Below, piece after piece: positions 1 through 12,438 of a stretch of DNA of 64,000 bases. A model generated the notes under the pieces. That model had not been told where the DNA came from. It saw nothing but the letters and a program-made list of their open reading frames with translations, and ran no database searches. A program made the translations under genes and the position numbers. Numbering within the stretch: position 1 is the first letter of the stretch; each line of letters opens with the position of its first letter. Source of the DNA: Echinococcus granulosus (taxonomy: Eukaryota; Platyhelminthes; Cestoda; Cyclophyllidea; Taeniidae); NCBI RefSeq assembly GCF_000524195.1, contig NW_020170382.1, positions 266,768-330,767 on the forward strand, given 5' to 3'.

Positions 1-1861
1 TCTATAGGCCTACCTTGCAGTGTTTTGCAATTGCCTTTTGTCTCTTCTGATGTAGTGCTACGAGCAGATCACGTTTTCGCATCAGCTTATCCTTGGAGGT
101 GCGTTTTAGCACATTATTTGGCGATGGGAATTTCCTACATCTCGAAACCACTGCTTGACGTGCCAAACATGGGCTAAAATATGAAAGGTCTTTAAAGTTA
201 TCCCTAGCAGTGCGACTTTTCCTACTAATGTAAGATATTAGAGAAATCAGTTATCAAACAACCCAATTTCTCTTGTTCCGGGTCCTATATATCGGTTGGT
301 TGATCAAATAATTCCATGTTGTTCTCTGTATGGCTCTCTGCAGTGAAATTCTGTGACTTGAAAGAACTTGTCAAATGTACGCCACTGGTGGAATGGTCTA
401 TCGGTCTGGCACTCTCCACTTATTGAGGTCATCAATCCTCAACCCATATTTAGGAGTCACCGCCACATCACAAATTGTCACTGGAAGGTGGCGGATATGA
501 TTAGAACTTGGCCAGAGCTTTTGGACAACTTGTTTGTTTTGTATTTGGGCAAGATGCGGAATATTGTAGCAAAACGTACGACTAAGAAATGCTTTAAATA
601 ACTTAGATCTGCCAACGAGTCGCTCAAAAAGAGATGCATTGCATTTGGAAAGGCACTTTAGTCTCAACAGTGAAGATTGGGGGAGAGAAACGCCGTCTTA
701 ACTTTATGAAAAACAGAACCGACAGGACGTAAATGTTAGTTGGAACCAGAGGTAACTAGTGTTAGATGGTTTTGTATCAAAGCCCTATGGACGTGAAATT
801 CTCTGCAAGTTGGCGTCTTAGTTAGGAAGGTATTAAAGACTGTGCTACTGACAGCCTCAACGAGTAAAGTATTTTAGATGGCTTCCTACAACTAACTATT
901 CTTTTATTTCAAAATCACTTGGTTACCTTTTATGATATTCCACTCGGACCATTCTCTGGTGGTTCAAACAAATATTATGTGGGAGAATAAGTAGATGAAA
1001 ATTCTTGTTCCATCAAAGAGACGACGCAGTACAGACAGCGTAAAGTGACACATTAAATCATTTTGTTTTAATGGATCATCTAGCATTTAGCTTTAAACTG
1101 CTGTTCGGTGAAGATAACCTGGGATCCAAATTTGGTGCTCTCCGGATGGACGCAACCAGGGATGAATATGCAAGTAGCTCGCTACTCCGGCAATGTTAGA
1201 TTGGTCAAACAAAACCAAGACGATAGAAAATACATAAAGAGATTTTTTTGCCACAATAAATGATTGCTGGAATGAAATTTTTATCGGTTTTGCCTTTAAT
1301 TGCTACGTGCTCCATTGACACCTATTTACGCAAATACATGAGCATAAAAATAGACAACTTCGCGATTTAAAATCAGAATTTTCTGTGAAAGCCCATTAAA
1401 AGCACTCAGTTTTTGAAAAATCAAACCTTTGTCTTTTCCTTCCATTGGCGATTCCGCTTTCTGCGGCTGAGGAGGGTGTTCTTGTTGGACGATTTTGTGC
1501 CCGCTGGGCAGCACTCTTATTTTCTGCTTTTCTTTCCTAAATAAATATAGTAATTTTAGGAACAGTAAATCATGGTGTTAAACAACTAATTACACTTCTT
1601 ATAAGCCACCTTCCTAATTATATTTTAACACCGAGGGTCTCAGCTTTAAGTGTCAATCTAACCCAGCACTATTCCCGATTCTGTTCCTGATTCCTCCTTG
1701 TGGTGCGGGAAATTTGTAGTCTAGACTTATAGCACTGAGTAATTTTCTCTTTATAACACTCAAAATCACACAGAGTTTTCAAAACAATTATTAATGTGCT
1801 TGTGCTTTTAAAGCAAAACATGCGTGCAGTGCGTGCTGCCAACTGGTGTTGAATACTCACA
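1..1861. other. Left edge; possible 3' exons of the NEK kinase, otherwise unassigned
   Basis: I see no recognisable domain in this stretch. The kinase on the minus strand to its right should continue here, because NEK1-type proteins have a long C-terminal tail. A minus-strand open stretch at about 1440-1530, rich in Lys, Arg, Gln and Pro, may be one tail exon, but I could not join it in phase. Open frames at 368-667 on both strands overlap each other and resemble no family I know. Confidence 0.4.
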
Positions 1862-3710
1862 GCAGTGTTGAGGAAGTGATGTATCCGACTATGAACAATC
1901 GGATACTTCAAAATCGCCGTTATACCTGGCCGTTCACTAAAGCAAATCCACTTTAAGCACATAACACCGTGACAAATAACTTTAATGATTAGATTATCAA
2001 AACCAGGCATAGTATTTGCGATAACAGTAGTCAACTCTGTCCCCTACCCAAAATAGTGATAAACAATACTGACGCTTTATTAAATGATACCTAAATATTT
2101 TATTCAACTTTAGTCAATTTATACTATCATGGGATAATTCTGCTAAAAGTTAAAAGTTATGGAATTGGGCACATTGACGGCACTCACCGTGGATTTCGCT
2201 GAAACAGTCTGGCTATTAGGTTCCTAAGATCGTTACTAAACTTCGGCGAGATGGGAGGGTACCGCCCACTATAGTTAAAGTAAATTTTGTGCAAAATTGC
2301 TTACCTTATGATTTTCAGAACTAGACTTTTGATATTACCTGCATCAAACTTTTCAGTAATAAAAATTGTAAAATTTACACACCGGATGCTTTAATGTTGT
2401 TAACTCATATAGTACACAGCCAAGGGCCCAAATGTCACTTTTGTTATTGTATGGTTTATTTTCACAAATTTCTGGTGAAAGGTAATATGGAGTGCCAATG
2501 CACGTTCGGGCTAGATCAAGAGTTCCCTTTAAAATCTTTGCGATGCCAAAGTCGCCCAGTTTCACTCTCCCCTTACCCGTTAGGAAAACGTTCTAAAGTT
2601 ACAGGCATTCGTTTGAGAAGACATTACCTGTGACTTGATGTCCCGATGGAGGATCATGTGATCATGTATGTGTTTAACAGCCAGGGCAATTTGTACAAAC
2701 CAATCAAGAATCTAGTCAAATTAATGTTGAAATACCAACTCTTCTAAATACCTCATGTTCTGAAAATAAAACTCCATTTTGAGAGTTTATTTTCGAATAA
2801 AGATCACCACCATCACAAAACTCCATAACAATATAGATTGCGTTGGATTCTTAAAGGATCTATTGTAGAGATATTGTCCTTACCTTCAAAAGAATGACAA
2901 TATTTTACAATGTTCGGATGGTTCAATTTGGCAAGGACCGATATCTTAAAATGACTATGCAAGATTGTGCACAAACCTCCTTTCTGGACTCCTCAATCTC
3001 TTTTGTTTTCATCTAAAAATGCAATTTTTATGAATTGTTATTTGGTTTAAGTTAAATGCAAATATAAATAGAGTTGAGGAATTTCGTATATTTATTGATG
3101 ACAAGTATTACGACTCGTGCACTTGGTGTTTTGGTTGCCTAAAACCAAAATAAGGACACATATAGTTGTAGCGATTTGTTTTTAACTGTAGTTGTTTGTC
3201 GGTGGCGATGGTAGTTTTATAATTATTTGGCGCACAATGGCTTATGCTAAGACCGTATACTAGTTCTGAAACACCAGCCCTAACAATACGCCCAAAATAA
3301 ATAAAAAAAGCTCCAACAGAAAATTTTTTGTAAAATAAATTAAACAATATTATTTTGTAAATGGCACTGTGCACAACCAAAGACTGGCTACTTTTTAAGT
3401 AGCAGATTCATCTAGGCTAGGGTAATTTAAACATGGGTACTACAGTAGTGAGATCAATAATAGTCACACCCCTCTCCTTTAACATTATGTAGGAAATATT
3501 CGATCACACTCCCCAATAAGAAAATTATGCACTACTAGATACCCATTGCTACATGACGACAACTGTTTTTAATGAATGGAAGGCCAATCTTACCCCTGAG
3601 ATTCCAATTTCTTTAATGACTTTCAGTGACCTCGATTTCTTACTACTTGCTAGCCAGGCAACACCAAAGGCCCCCTCACCGATCTTCCGAATCTTTTCAT
3701 ACTGTTCCAT
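1862..3710 (-). CDS. NEK1-like: NEK1-type NIMA-related Ser/Thr protein kinase (kinase domain exons)
   Basis: Serine/threonine kinase of the NIMA-related family; NEK1 relatives act in cilia, the cell cycle and DNA-damage responses. The kinase domain can be read through consecutive minus-strand exons. Exon 1 starts at the ATG at 3710 ([20 protein letters not shown], the Gly-rich loop, then VIKEI with the ATP-binding Lys). Next come [40 protein letters not shown], the catalytic HRDIKSQN loop near 2640, then [11 protein letters not shown] (DFG) and [20 protein letters not shown], almost unchanged from vertebrate NEK1. Later exons give [14 protein letters not shown] (2348 downward), [21 protein letters not shown] (2189-2269) and [22 protein letters not shown] (about 1862-1945), which ends the domain. 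All catalytic motifs are intact. Several introns are tiny: 2349-2382 (34 bp), 2712-2751 (40 bp), 2945-2976 (32 bp). The regulatory tail is not resolved. It lies in tandem with STRIP, about 0.6 kb downstream of it. Confidence 0.9.
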
Positions 3711-4275
3711 CGTTTACATCGGAGCCTTTTAAACCGCGCACATTCGATGTAAACACCAACTGTTGGTAAAAGGTCGCCGGCATTGATTTAAAGTTAACAA
3801 TTAAACCCTATCGTCAGTGCACTCTATGAGCCTAACAAGACCTTGCTTAATTTTTTTCTCTATATAATTTTTTGAGCTAGCCTAATATCTGCTCGTGTAA
3901 TGAAGGGATCCCTCAGATATGCTACATTAAAAAAGGTTAAAATTCGATTCACTTTCACAAAGATTCCATAAAACACTTGACTTCCTAATACCCATTAACA
4001 AAAACTGGTTAGTGCTTTTAAGAATATATGCGAAATAGCCTATGCAAGGATGTAAAAAAACAAATATTTAAATCCGTGACACGAGAGCTGTTCATGCGAC
4101 CCAAACTCTCACTTTTGACCCACTGAGGCCCAACTCCCGAGCCAACCACACACCCGACGCAGTTACCATCACCGGACCCGTCTCCGAAGTCCGGTACGCC
4201 ACCCAGATCGACGAAGCCACAGTAGCAAGTAAGAATGCAGTTTATTGTCAAATATCTTAGACAATAACAAGTAGA

Positions 4276-7200
4276 ACCTACACAGCGTTGGCAATGGGGT
4301 CATTCAGAATTACTCGATCCCAGTTGATGGGGGTGGAGAAGACCTCCTCCTCTAACCACCGCTCGTAGTTTCGCTTGAACCCGATGGGGAGTTCCATCGG
4401 CTGGTTTAGCACGGAGGCCAGATGATTGTCCACCGGGTGGAAATCCGGCTCAAGGCAGTCGCTATAGTAGCGACGCTGGTGGAATTGTTCAATGCACGAG
4501 CGCAGAGTACACTCCTCCATTTGCGAGTCCCATGGCCGCGTCTCGATTTCTAGGGTGGAACGGAGACCTCGTGAGTTACACCATACTCGCATCCATGTTT
4601 AGCTAACTGCGCGGGGTTAGTCTCCATAGTTTGTACTTCCACTTGGTCTGCTGCACAACCACCTGGACATGCCTGTGGCCTCTCAGCTTCCTCCACACTT
4701 GTATGACCTATTACAACTTTAAGTGAGACTCAGAGCGTTGCATAAAATCCGAGAGGGACGTAACCAGGACCTACCTGTAGAATGACTGCCCAAGAATGGG
4801 AAATAATGACTTTTACTATTCCAACGTTAAAGGTCGGAATTTCACAGTTCAAATGACTAATTACTAGTAGGGCTGAAAACGTGTGAATAAATATGCCATG
4901 GGAAAGTGACTAAGACCTTTAGCATGCAATGCAATGATTTACACGGCAAAGCTAGGCTCAGCGGTCTGCCTGCACAAATTCTCCTTCTCCGGTGACGAGC
5001 CTCAAGCACCGTTAGGACTCGAAGTCACAATCCAGTGAGCTTTAAAAGTACGAAAGCATTAGCCGAATTAGGCTAACACTGGGCTATAATGGACTGAAGG
5101 ATAAAAGCTGGTCGACCAGTTGAAAAATGACGCAGATTTTACACTAGACACATGCATATTCAGCTTTACCCTTTATTACCCCTCGCCACTTGAAAAGAAG
5201 TTAATTAACTACCAATGGAAAGAAATTCCAATTCACGATGCCACTTCTACATTATCTCCGGGTGTTTCATTCCCGCGTCCAATCCCCCAACTATTCCGTT
5301 TACGAAGAATGAAATTGCCTTTGGGACATCTAAGTCTTTGCACACCTTTAGCTTTGCCTAAGCACTCTGCAGTGAGAATAGAGGCGGATTCCATGCACCT
5401 GTGCGGAAGCCTTAATTAGTGTGAAAACGGGTGGCTAAAGCATGAAGGGGTGGCGCGACGTACCGTTTCCATAGGCCCAGTCATCCGTGAGACGATGGCG
5501 AACCTTTTGGTAGATGGCTGACATGACAGACATGTTGTTCTTGCGCCATTGTCGGCCAAAGTAACGGCTCTGGAGTTTGAGGAGCTTCAGCACATATAAC
5601 TGCAGCATGGAGTGACGCACACGCAGTGCACGTTTTAGGATGGGAGAGGACTTGAAGGCCACCAGCATCTGGAAGGATGGAATGGTAGCCAATACCAGAA
5701 CACCATACATACCTGTGGGGATAAAATGCAATCTGTGTCTGTTCTAAAGAAACATTGAGTTTGTATAGGCCTCTTAAAATGCTCTTCAATCTGTCATTGC
5801 AATGTGCTAGTGCCAACGTTTAGCAGTCAACCTTCAAACCATGCTTCAATACCGTTTCCACAAAGAACCATATTCTATGGATGCGGACGAGATTCAAGAA
5901 GGGTTATTTGGGAGTCGAGATCCAAGGAATACGTGAGTCACAGCAATTGCTTCCGACTAGCCTTTTGCGTTCCTCGATCATTTCAAAGTATATTTTCTTC
6001 ATCAATCAAAGTATCTTCGTGACATATACAACATTAAAACCAAATTTCTCGTCCCGGTTTGTTACCTATGTATCGCTGAAATCTTTTAAAATAACATTAA
6101 TCCTAAACCCAAGAAAAAGTGCCACTAAAAACGTAGTAATGGTGGAGTTCTCGCTATTAGTTGGGGCCAAATCAAATCCATCAAACTGTGTTGCATGGGT
6201 GATACATTCTTTGCACCTCTTAGACAATTTGACAAAGTAAAACTGCCTATTAGTGATGACATAATAAATAAAACGTTTTACAGCAGCAAATCATCACTGT
6301 TCAATGACCTCCAAAATCCCAAAGAAAATGGTATGATTCCTTTTTCAAAAGTGGTTCTCGATCACATCAACAAGAACTGCATTTACTTGCATCGCATTTG
6401 CGCACCATGAAACAACCAAATTTGCGTGCACACTGCCTATCGTTGATGCCAAGTTCAGTAAAGGGTAGATTAACTCACCAGGGTTCGAGAATGTTTCCAC
6501 TTGGTCAGCATGTTCAAGATTCGGAGCAGATTGATACAGGAAAACATGTTGCGCCAACAGCAGGGAGACCAGTCACTGTTCTGAAGGCGTGTAGAAGAAT
6601 GCACTCAGTCGACGGTTAAATAAACTACTAAATCAACCCCATCTTCCACCCCTCCCCCCCCAATTACTCCTCGACCTAAAATAAACGCAGGGATAAAACA
6701 GTCTTCACATTTATGGGGCGACAACACGAAAAGTAGCTTTTGCAGAGGTACAAGGGGAGTCAAAGTTGCGCCATGCCGCACTTCAATAAATACTGGGATG
6801 AAAGGGGTACCTTTAAACACGAATCCCTTTGTTCCCACATTGGTAGATCAAAGTAACAAGTGGCCGACCAAAGCTCAAATGAATTTTGAATAAAAAAGTG
6901 AGAAAAAAGACATGCAAAGCTAGTGACGAGAACTAAACAAAGCTTACAAAAAGTTAATGCATTACGACCCTCCCACCATCAGGTAGCACAGTTGTATTAA
7001 ATCACTAAAATAGTTTGATTTTAACAAAAACAGCGGGATTTGATGTTGTTACAGAGCAAGCACTTACCAGCATTTCAGGCGTCAACTGTGAAACCTCTCC
7101 AATGACACGAGCAGGGAAATCCAGACAGGAGATACTAAGAGTGCCATGAAGCTCAAGCCCCAAACACATACCTATTTTTAGCCTGTACATAGAGTAAGGT

Positions 7201-10036
7201 ATTCTGGTTGAAGAACTTCAGGACCAGTGGGATGCAATTGGCGACAACAAGGAGTTGCGAGATGTACTCGAATTGGTAGATGTGATTCAACTTGAAGTGC
7301 TTCAGCAGTAGCAGCAGAAGACCCGAGATGGCTTTCACAATAATCTCGCGGTGCCGATTCACATCGTAATTCATTATCAACGTCTGCAATTGACTATCCC
7401 TAGAAGGGGTGACAATAAATTGAAGATGAACTTACGGTGCTTCAAGAGGAGTTATTTCGGCCAAGATGTTGATAGGCTCAGTTTTTGTACGCGAGGTGGG
7501 TGCGGAAGCCAGCAAAACTTTTAGTATTGCGATCTGGAAGGAGGGCAAAAGGGACGAATGAACCGCTACGGAGACCGTGCAAAAGACTAATGCAATTAAT
7601 GCAAAAATGTGAATGGTAGCAGAGTAGAAAATTCGAAAGTGATTTACTTACCACGTACTGCGGCAAAAGGGGAAGCATTGCAACGTACAAACGCTCCGTT
7701 GGAGTGTCGGGGACATTTTCTTTTCCCTTAAGTAAATCAGAAGGTTTAGGCAAGCCAGTCTACTAATTTATAGGACACGTCATGAAATATCATCTAGCAT
7801 AGCAAAAAAGAACCACTTTAGGAGGACATCCATCAGGGTTGCCTAGTGGTCACACTTTTGAACGTTATGGTAAGTTTAAAAGGTGTGACAAACTATTTGG
7901 AGATTGTTGGAGGGAATAGCAAAAACACGGTATTCTTTTAAAAAAACAAGGCAAATTTTTTCAGCCAATCAACTTAATGATTTTCCGAATCGAAAGTTAG
8001 CAGCAAAATTGCAAATACAGCATGGTAAATTAGTCATGGGGTTTCAGGAAGAAAACATAGACCAGAATTACCAGGAGAAGGGGATACTTGGCGAAATCCG
8101 CCTCCCGTTTGATTTGAACTTCACCGAGTGACGTATAATGGTACTTCTTTAGCACCTTGACAGCTTCATGAATCGGTTCGGGCAGTCCATACAACGTGGT
8201 GGTATCGTTTGCCACCCGTAACCCAATAAACTTTTGCCTCGCACTGTCTAGAAAATTCTAAGCAAACACAACAATTGCATGGGTTCGGTCTTACACCTCG
8301 AACAAGGCAAAAATACCGACCACACCACTCACCTCAATATCGCTGGTGCGAACCTTCGGCCTCCAAGGCAAAACCTTCACATCGGCAAGAGAGTTCATGA
8401 TGCCTGTAATGAGCTGCTGGGAGAGGATGGAATGCGAAAACTGAGGATTCGAGCTGATCGATGTCTGATCAGTTCCGTCCACATTATTTGCCGGTGAACC
8501 AGGCCGTGGGGTGGCGCTACCAAGAGCTACACTCTCTTCCACTACTCCCCCGCTACCACTGCTGTCAGACTTGGAGAGATTAAAGGTGATATTCCACCGA
8601 CGCTGCATCTGGCGCTGGTTCAATTGTTGCTGGGCTATTTGTTGCTGGACAGCCAAGCGGCCGCCGGCTAGACTTCCCTGATGGGGACCCTGAGTTCCCT
8701 GTCCAATCGCAGAATGGCGATTGTTAGGACGTACTGGTCGATTAAGGAGATTGTCTGCAGGATTTGCCGGTGGGCTATTGGCCCGGATTCGACGGATGAC
8801 CATATGAGTGTCCTCGTGCAGTTCAGGCAGATTGGCCAGACGACGATCACGATTTTTTCGCTCAAAGAGACTCGAAAGTGGACCCAATGTGAGCTAGAGA
8901 AGAGCAGACATCAACGAAAATAAAAAACGGATACATACCAGGATGGTTTTCCAAAGAAGAAGAATGGTTTTCTTCATGGGAAAGTGGGGCGCGAGTCCAC
9001 TACAGAACCGATGCACCATTCCGAAGAGGACGATGGCTAGACAACTACCGTTGTTTATAGGTGCACCTGCGAGTATTCGACGTGGGGTGAATTGTGTAAT
9101 CAAACATACCCAGTTCCTCAATGAGCTGTTCTCGTAATTTGGCTGTGTGCTCTACTGAGGAGAACAGTTGAGGCTTCGCCATTGTTGCAGTTAAGGTGGA
9201 AATGGATCTATTAACATTTGCTGATTGACATCCGTCACGAACAGTCTCAACAATGGTGTAAATTATGGATAAAACTACGCGAATATTTGCACTATTTAGC
9301 AACGTCACTGATTGTTTCTTAGCTGCATCACCGTTAGCATCAGGATCAGGAGTCGCCGTGCTCAAATTCCTTGCCCAATCTCTACAATTGAACAAGATGA
9401 TGACATAGAAGATAATGCATAGAGGAAAGGAATGAAAGGCCTCCAACTCACTCGTAACGAATCTCCAATAGGAGTAGCGATAGCACTGAAGATAAAACAC
9501 CACACTCAATACAGAGGTAGACATTTCTTCTAGCCCAAGTTATCTGGTCCTCTTCCAGATCACACTCCTTAAACACACCCTGAAGCAGGTAGAGGAGTGA
9601 ACGAGCAGCTTTAATGCGACTATCCTTGTCGGACGACTCAAGAACATCGAGCAATTTGTTCACATAACCACGGCGAGTTTTGTCATCAATATCAACCCAC
9701 TTGCCGACACCTAAGTGAAGACATCAATGGTTGGTAGAACAAAAATACCAAGGCACTGAAAGGATTTAACGAAAGTTTGACACACCTTGGAAAGTTTCTG
9801 TGAATGCGTGAGCATTTTCTATGAATTCGTTTTCCTCTGAATAACTGTACAGCTCTAATCGTCTTCAGATTAGTGGGGACCAGAGTGTATACCGGATATT
9901 TCAACACCGTATTCATCCGCATCATTGTAGGTAAAGTCGATATCATTATTTTGCTCATCAAAGCCCTGCACAGTAGAAATAAAAAGAGACTAACTTGTTC
10001 ATCTCTCTTCTCTTCATCATCAACCGATTCCTCCAT
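4276..10036 (-). CDS. STRIP1: Striatin-interacting protein STRIP (FAM40), STRIPAK complex subunit
   Basis: STRIP is a scaffold of the STRIPAK complex (striatin, PP2A, GCKIII kinases, MOB4), which controls Hippo signalling, the cytoskeleton and cell polarity. Exons follow the family order: ATG at 10036 ([14 protein letters not shown]); [17 protein letters not shown] (about 9894-9968); [14 protein letters not shown]; 9710 downward, [20 protein letters not shown]; about 9385-9109, [16 protein letters not shown]; about 9065-8940, [20 protein letters not shown]; 8890-8330, [14 protein letters not shown], a Gln-rich linker, [41 protein letters not shown]; about 7535-7440; [20 protein letters not shown]; about 6480-6590, [16 protein letters not shown]; about 5712-5481, [19 protein letters not shown]; last exon 4276-4549 ([19 protein letters not shown] to the stop). 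This covers both the N1221-like and DUF3402 regions, so the gene is essentially full length. The mammalian acidic linker is replaced by a Gln-rich and Ser/Gly-rich one. It is divergent from the Myb/SANT gene. Confidence 0.95.
4600..5430. other. Last large intron of STRIP, no gene seen
   Basis: This lies between the exon ending DDWAYGN (donor near 5481) and the final exon (acceptor near 4549). A 99-residue plus-strand open frame at 5120-5419 has no domain and lies entirely inside the intron. A second long STRIP intron, about 5731-6480, is similarly empty. Confidence 0.6.
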
Positions 10037-10935
10037 CTTCAGGCTTAGTAAGCAAGTAAGCAGATTTAACCCGAGTATGCACCATTCTACTTGTGAATAG
10101 ATTTTATTGCGATTGTTTATTTTCAGGCAGAACTTTTGAGAAAAACTTAAAAAAGCAAATACGGGGAATATTCAATGACTGTAAAACAGCGGGAATGCAA
10201 AAAGTGGCCTTGGATCAAAAAACAATTTGAAGAAGTAACACAGAATCGGAGTAGCGACAAAGTGCTGCAGAGGAGTTGTTTCTTGCACATGTACATTAAC
10301 CGAAGGTGACACACAACCATATTTAGGTGCAAAAACAAGCCAGAGCGCATAGGTTCAGCCCCTAAGCTTACAGTTACATATCATTCCAAATCGTGTTCAT
10401 CAACTCGGTCGAAGCTAAACGCTCTAATCTACTGGATTATTCAAAGAACAGGAGAAGTGAACTAAATCCGCAAATAAAGGTCGGTTTAGAGGCTTAAATT
10501 AGACATGTTGCAAACATACTTTATCTAGATACATTTGTACGTATAATTTCATCATAACGTAGTCAAAGTCAATTGGAATAGCCTTGTTTGCTGCATCGCT
10601 ATACATGGAAAGATTACAAGTAAAATTTTGTTTCCACAGAAATTTTTTGCGAATTTTGCTATGTTACAGAGTGTTTGACTTTTTTGTGTTAACGTATAAT
10701 GTTTTGATATTGCTGACAGTTGTTCCACATCATTTTTGGAAAGCGATTGTTTAGACAAACCGGTTTTAATATTCACTGAAGGACGTTCAGACGATAGATC
10801 TCTGTTTGATTTTGCTGCGCTGCGGGATTTCTGGTGTGTTTACTTGATTTTTTATCTTCATGCCAAGTTTTTTTTAGTTATTTCAATTTTTCTATTTCCT
10901 TTTAGTTCCGTAAATGTTTTAAACTCGTGGTAACT
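10037..10935. promoter_or_regulatory. Divergent intergenic region between STRIP and the Myb/SANT gene
   Basis: About 0.9 kb separates the two start codons, which point away from each other, so promoters for both genes probably lie here. A pyrimidine run ending in AG at about 10903 looks like a splice (or spliced-leader) acceptor just upstream of the Myb/SANT start. A GTGTGT donor-like site near 10833 could close a 5' UTR exon. No specific promoter motif was identified. Confidence 0.4.
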
Positions 10936-12438
10936 ATGGATGAGTTCCCCTGTAAAAGCTCTGAGAAGTCGAGCCCCAGCTTTCCGGAGGATGCAGACTA
11001 TGATGAAGAACAACTTCCTGTCTACAATCAGTCTGAGTCCCACGAAAACCCTCCTTCTACTGATTCTCCTATCGATAAGATGTCGAGTGATGTTACATTG
11101 GTGGCAGATGAGGAGGATGACGAAATGGAGGGAATGAAACCTTTGGCCTCGAACCTCGACAGTCCTAAACCCAACATCGATATGGGTGATAAAAAAGTGC
11201 ATTGGACTACGCGGCACGTGCAGTTATTGCTCAACCGTGTTGAGGAGCACCTCAATGAGTTTAATGTTCAGAAGAAGCATAAGGCCGTTTGGCAGGCAAT
11301 TGGGGCTGAAATGGAGCCTTATGGTTTTACTACCGAGCACTGTTATAACAAGTGGAAGAATCTCCGGCGTGACGTTCGCCTTCTAGTCAATAACCCTTCA
11401 AAAGTTGTTAGAAATGCTGCAATCCTTCGTCAGGTTGCTCGCCTCATCCTCGTCATTTATCCCAATGTTGATGCCAGTACGATGCAGGTTTGTGACAGGA
11501 GTGGCATAAAGTCCCTACCCGCCACTCCCGGGGGTCAGGGTTGTGCTAATAAAACTGCCACTATTGATGTCCATTACAGTGGCTTTAATTCACCCCACGG
11601 CAAATTAAGTAATGGTACTTCCCCTCGCCCCAATAATTCCCTTTATGCTGCGGCTGGTCCGGTTAACGTCCATTCCACCCCCAGCAGTGTTGAAAAGAGT
11701 TTTTGCGGTGCTGCCAAATCAGGAACCGTTCCGGCTACAGCACTCTTCGTTGATTCTCTTTGTAATGGCGATAAGGTGCAAAACATGTTCAATCAGGGTT
11801 CTCGCCCCGAACCGGACTCGACTGGTCCTTTTCAGTTTCCTTTCAATCAGACGGCCGCTGCCTTGTTTTTTCAGTCCCAGTTATTTTCCGACCTGGTTAA
11901 ACAGCAACAGTTGAAAAATCAGATGGATTCCAAGTCTCAGGACCAGGCGCATGACCTCTCAGCCGCCCAGAATGGCGCTTCCAATACGTTTAGCATTCTT
12001 CAGCAGGCGCTCTCCAGTCCACCCTGCAATGACCTAAACGCCCTCTCCGTTATCACTACTAACCTGTTAAATAGCATGGCGGGCTTGACCCCGCAGGTTA
12101 ACGAGTCAGAGTGTCCGAATACAAGTAGCAACAACGGCAATAGCAATATCATAATGAACAGTACCAACACCAATCCACTCTTAGGTCTCTTTCCTAACAT
12201 ACCCCTTAGCCTCCTGGAGCGTTTCGCTCCCAACAGCTGCGAAATCACCGAAATCATTGAGAGTTTGCGGGCAGAAGATGATGCTCAGTTTCGTGTGGCT
12301 GACATTATGTCTGACGCTGCTGAACAGCTACGTCGGGCCTGTCAGAGACGGCAGGCAGCATTAAGCAAACTTCTCGATCTGATCAAGAGACAAGCTAATG
12401 GTGGGGGCTCTGCCGGTGATACAAGTAATGTCACTTAG
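10936..12438 (+). CDS. Myb/SANT-like DNA-binding protein, single coding exon (500 aa)
   Basis: This is a predicted nuclear DNA-binding or chromatin protein. The first ATG in the open frame is at 10936 (MDEFPCKSSEKSS). Residues 1-85 are acidic and Ser/Pro-rich. Residues about 92-180 form a Myb/SANT-like (trihelix/MADF-type) domain: it begins VHWTTRHVQLLLNRVEEHL, continues KHKAVWQAIGAEM, and has the typical YNKWKNLRRDVRLL third helix. The middle is low-complexity and rich in Ser, Asn, Gln and Pro. The C-terminus (about 440-490) is predicted helical with many Arg and Gln (QLRRACQRRQAALSKLLDLI) and may mediate dimerisation. A coding run of 1.5 kb without an intron is unusual beside the intron-dense neighbours and may mean a retrogene origin. 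Orthology is unknown; MSANTD-type proteins are the nearest description. Confidence 0.8.
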   Translation: MDEFPCKSSEKSSPSFPEDADYDEEQLPVYNQSESHENPPSTDSPIDKMSSDVTLVADEEDDEMEGMKPLASNLDSPKPNIDMGDKKVHWTTRHVQLLLNRVEEHLNEFNVQKKHKAVWQAIGAEMEPYGFTTEHCYNKWKNLRRDVRLLVNNPSKVVRNAAILRQVARLILVIYPNVDASTMQVCDRSGIKSLPATPGGQGCANKTATIDVHYSGFNSPHGKLSNGTSPRPNNSLYAAAGPVNVHSTPSSVEKSFCGAAKSGTVPATALFVDSLCNGDKVQNMFNQGSRPEPDSTGPFQFPFNQTAAALFFQSQLFSDLVKQQQLKNQMDSKSQDQAHDLSAAQNGASNTFSILQQALSSPPCNDLNALSVITTNLLNSMAGLTPQVNESECPNTSSNNGNSNIIMNSTNTNPLLGLFPNIPLSLLERFAPNSCEITEIIESLRAEDDAQFRVADIMSDAAEQLRRACQRRQAALSKLLDLIKRQANGGGSAGDTSNVT

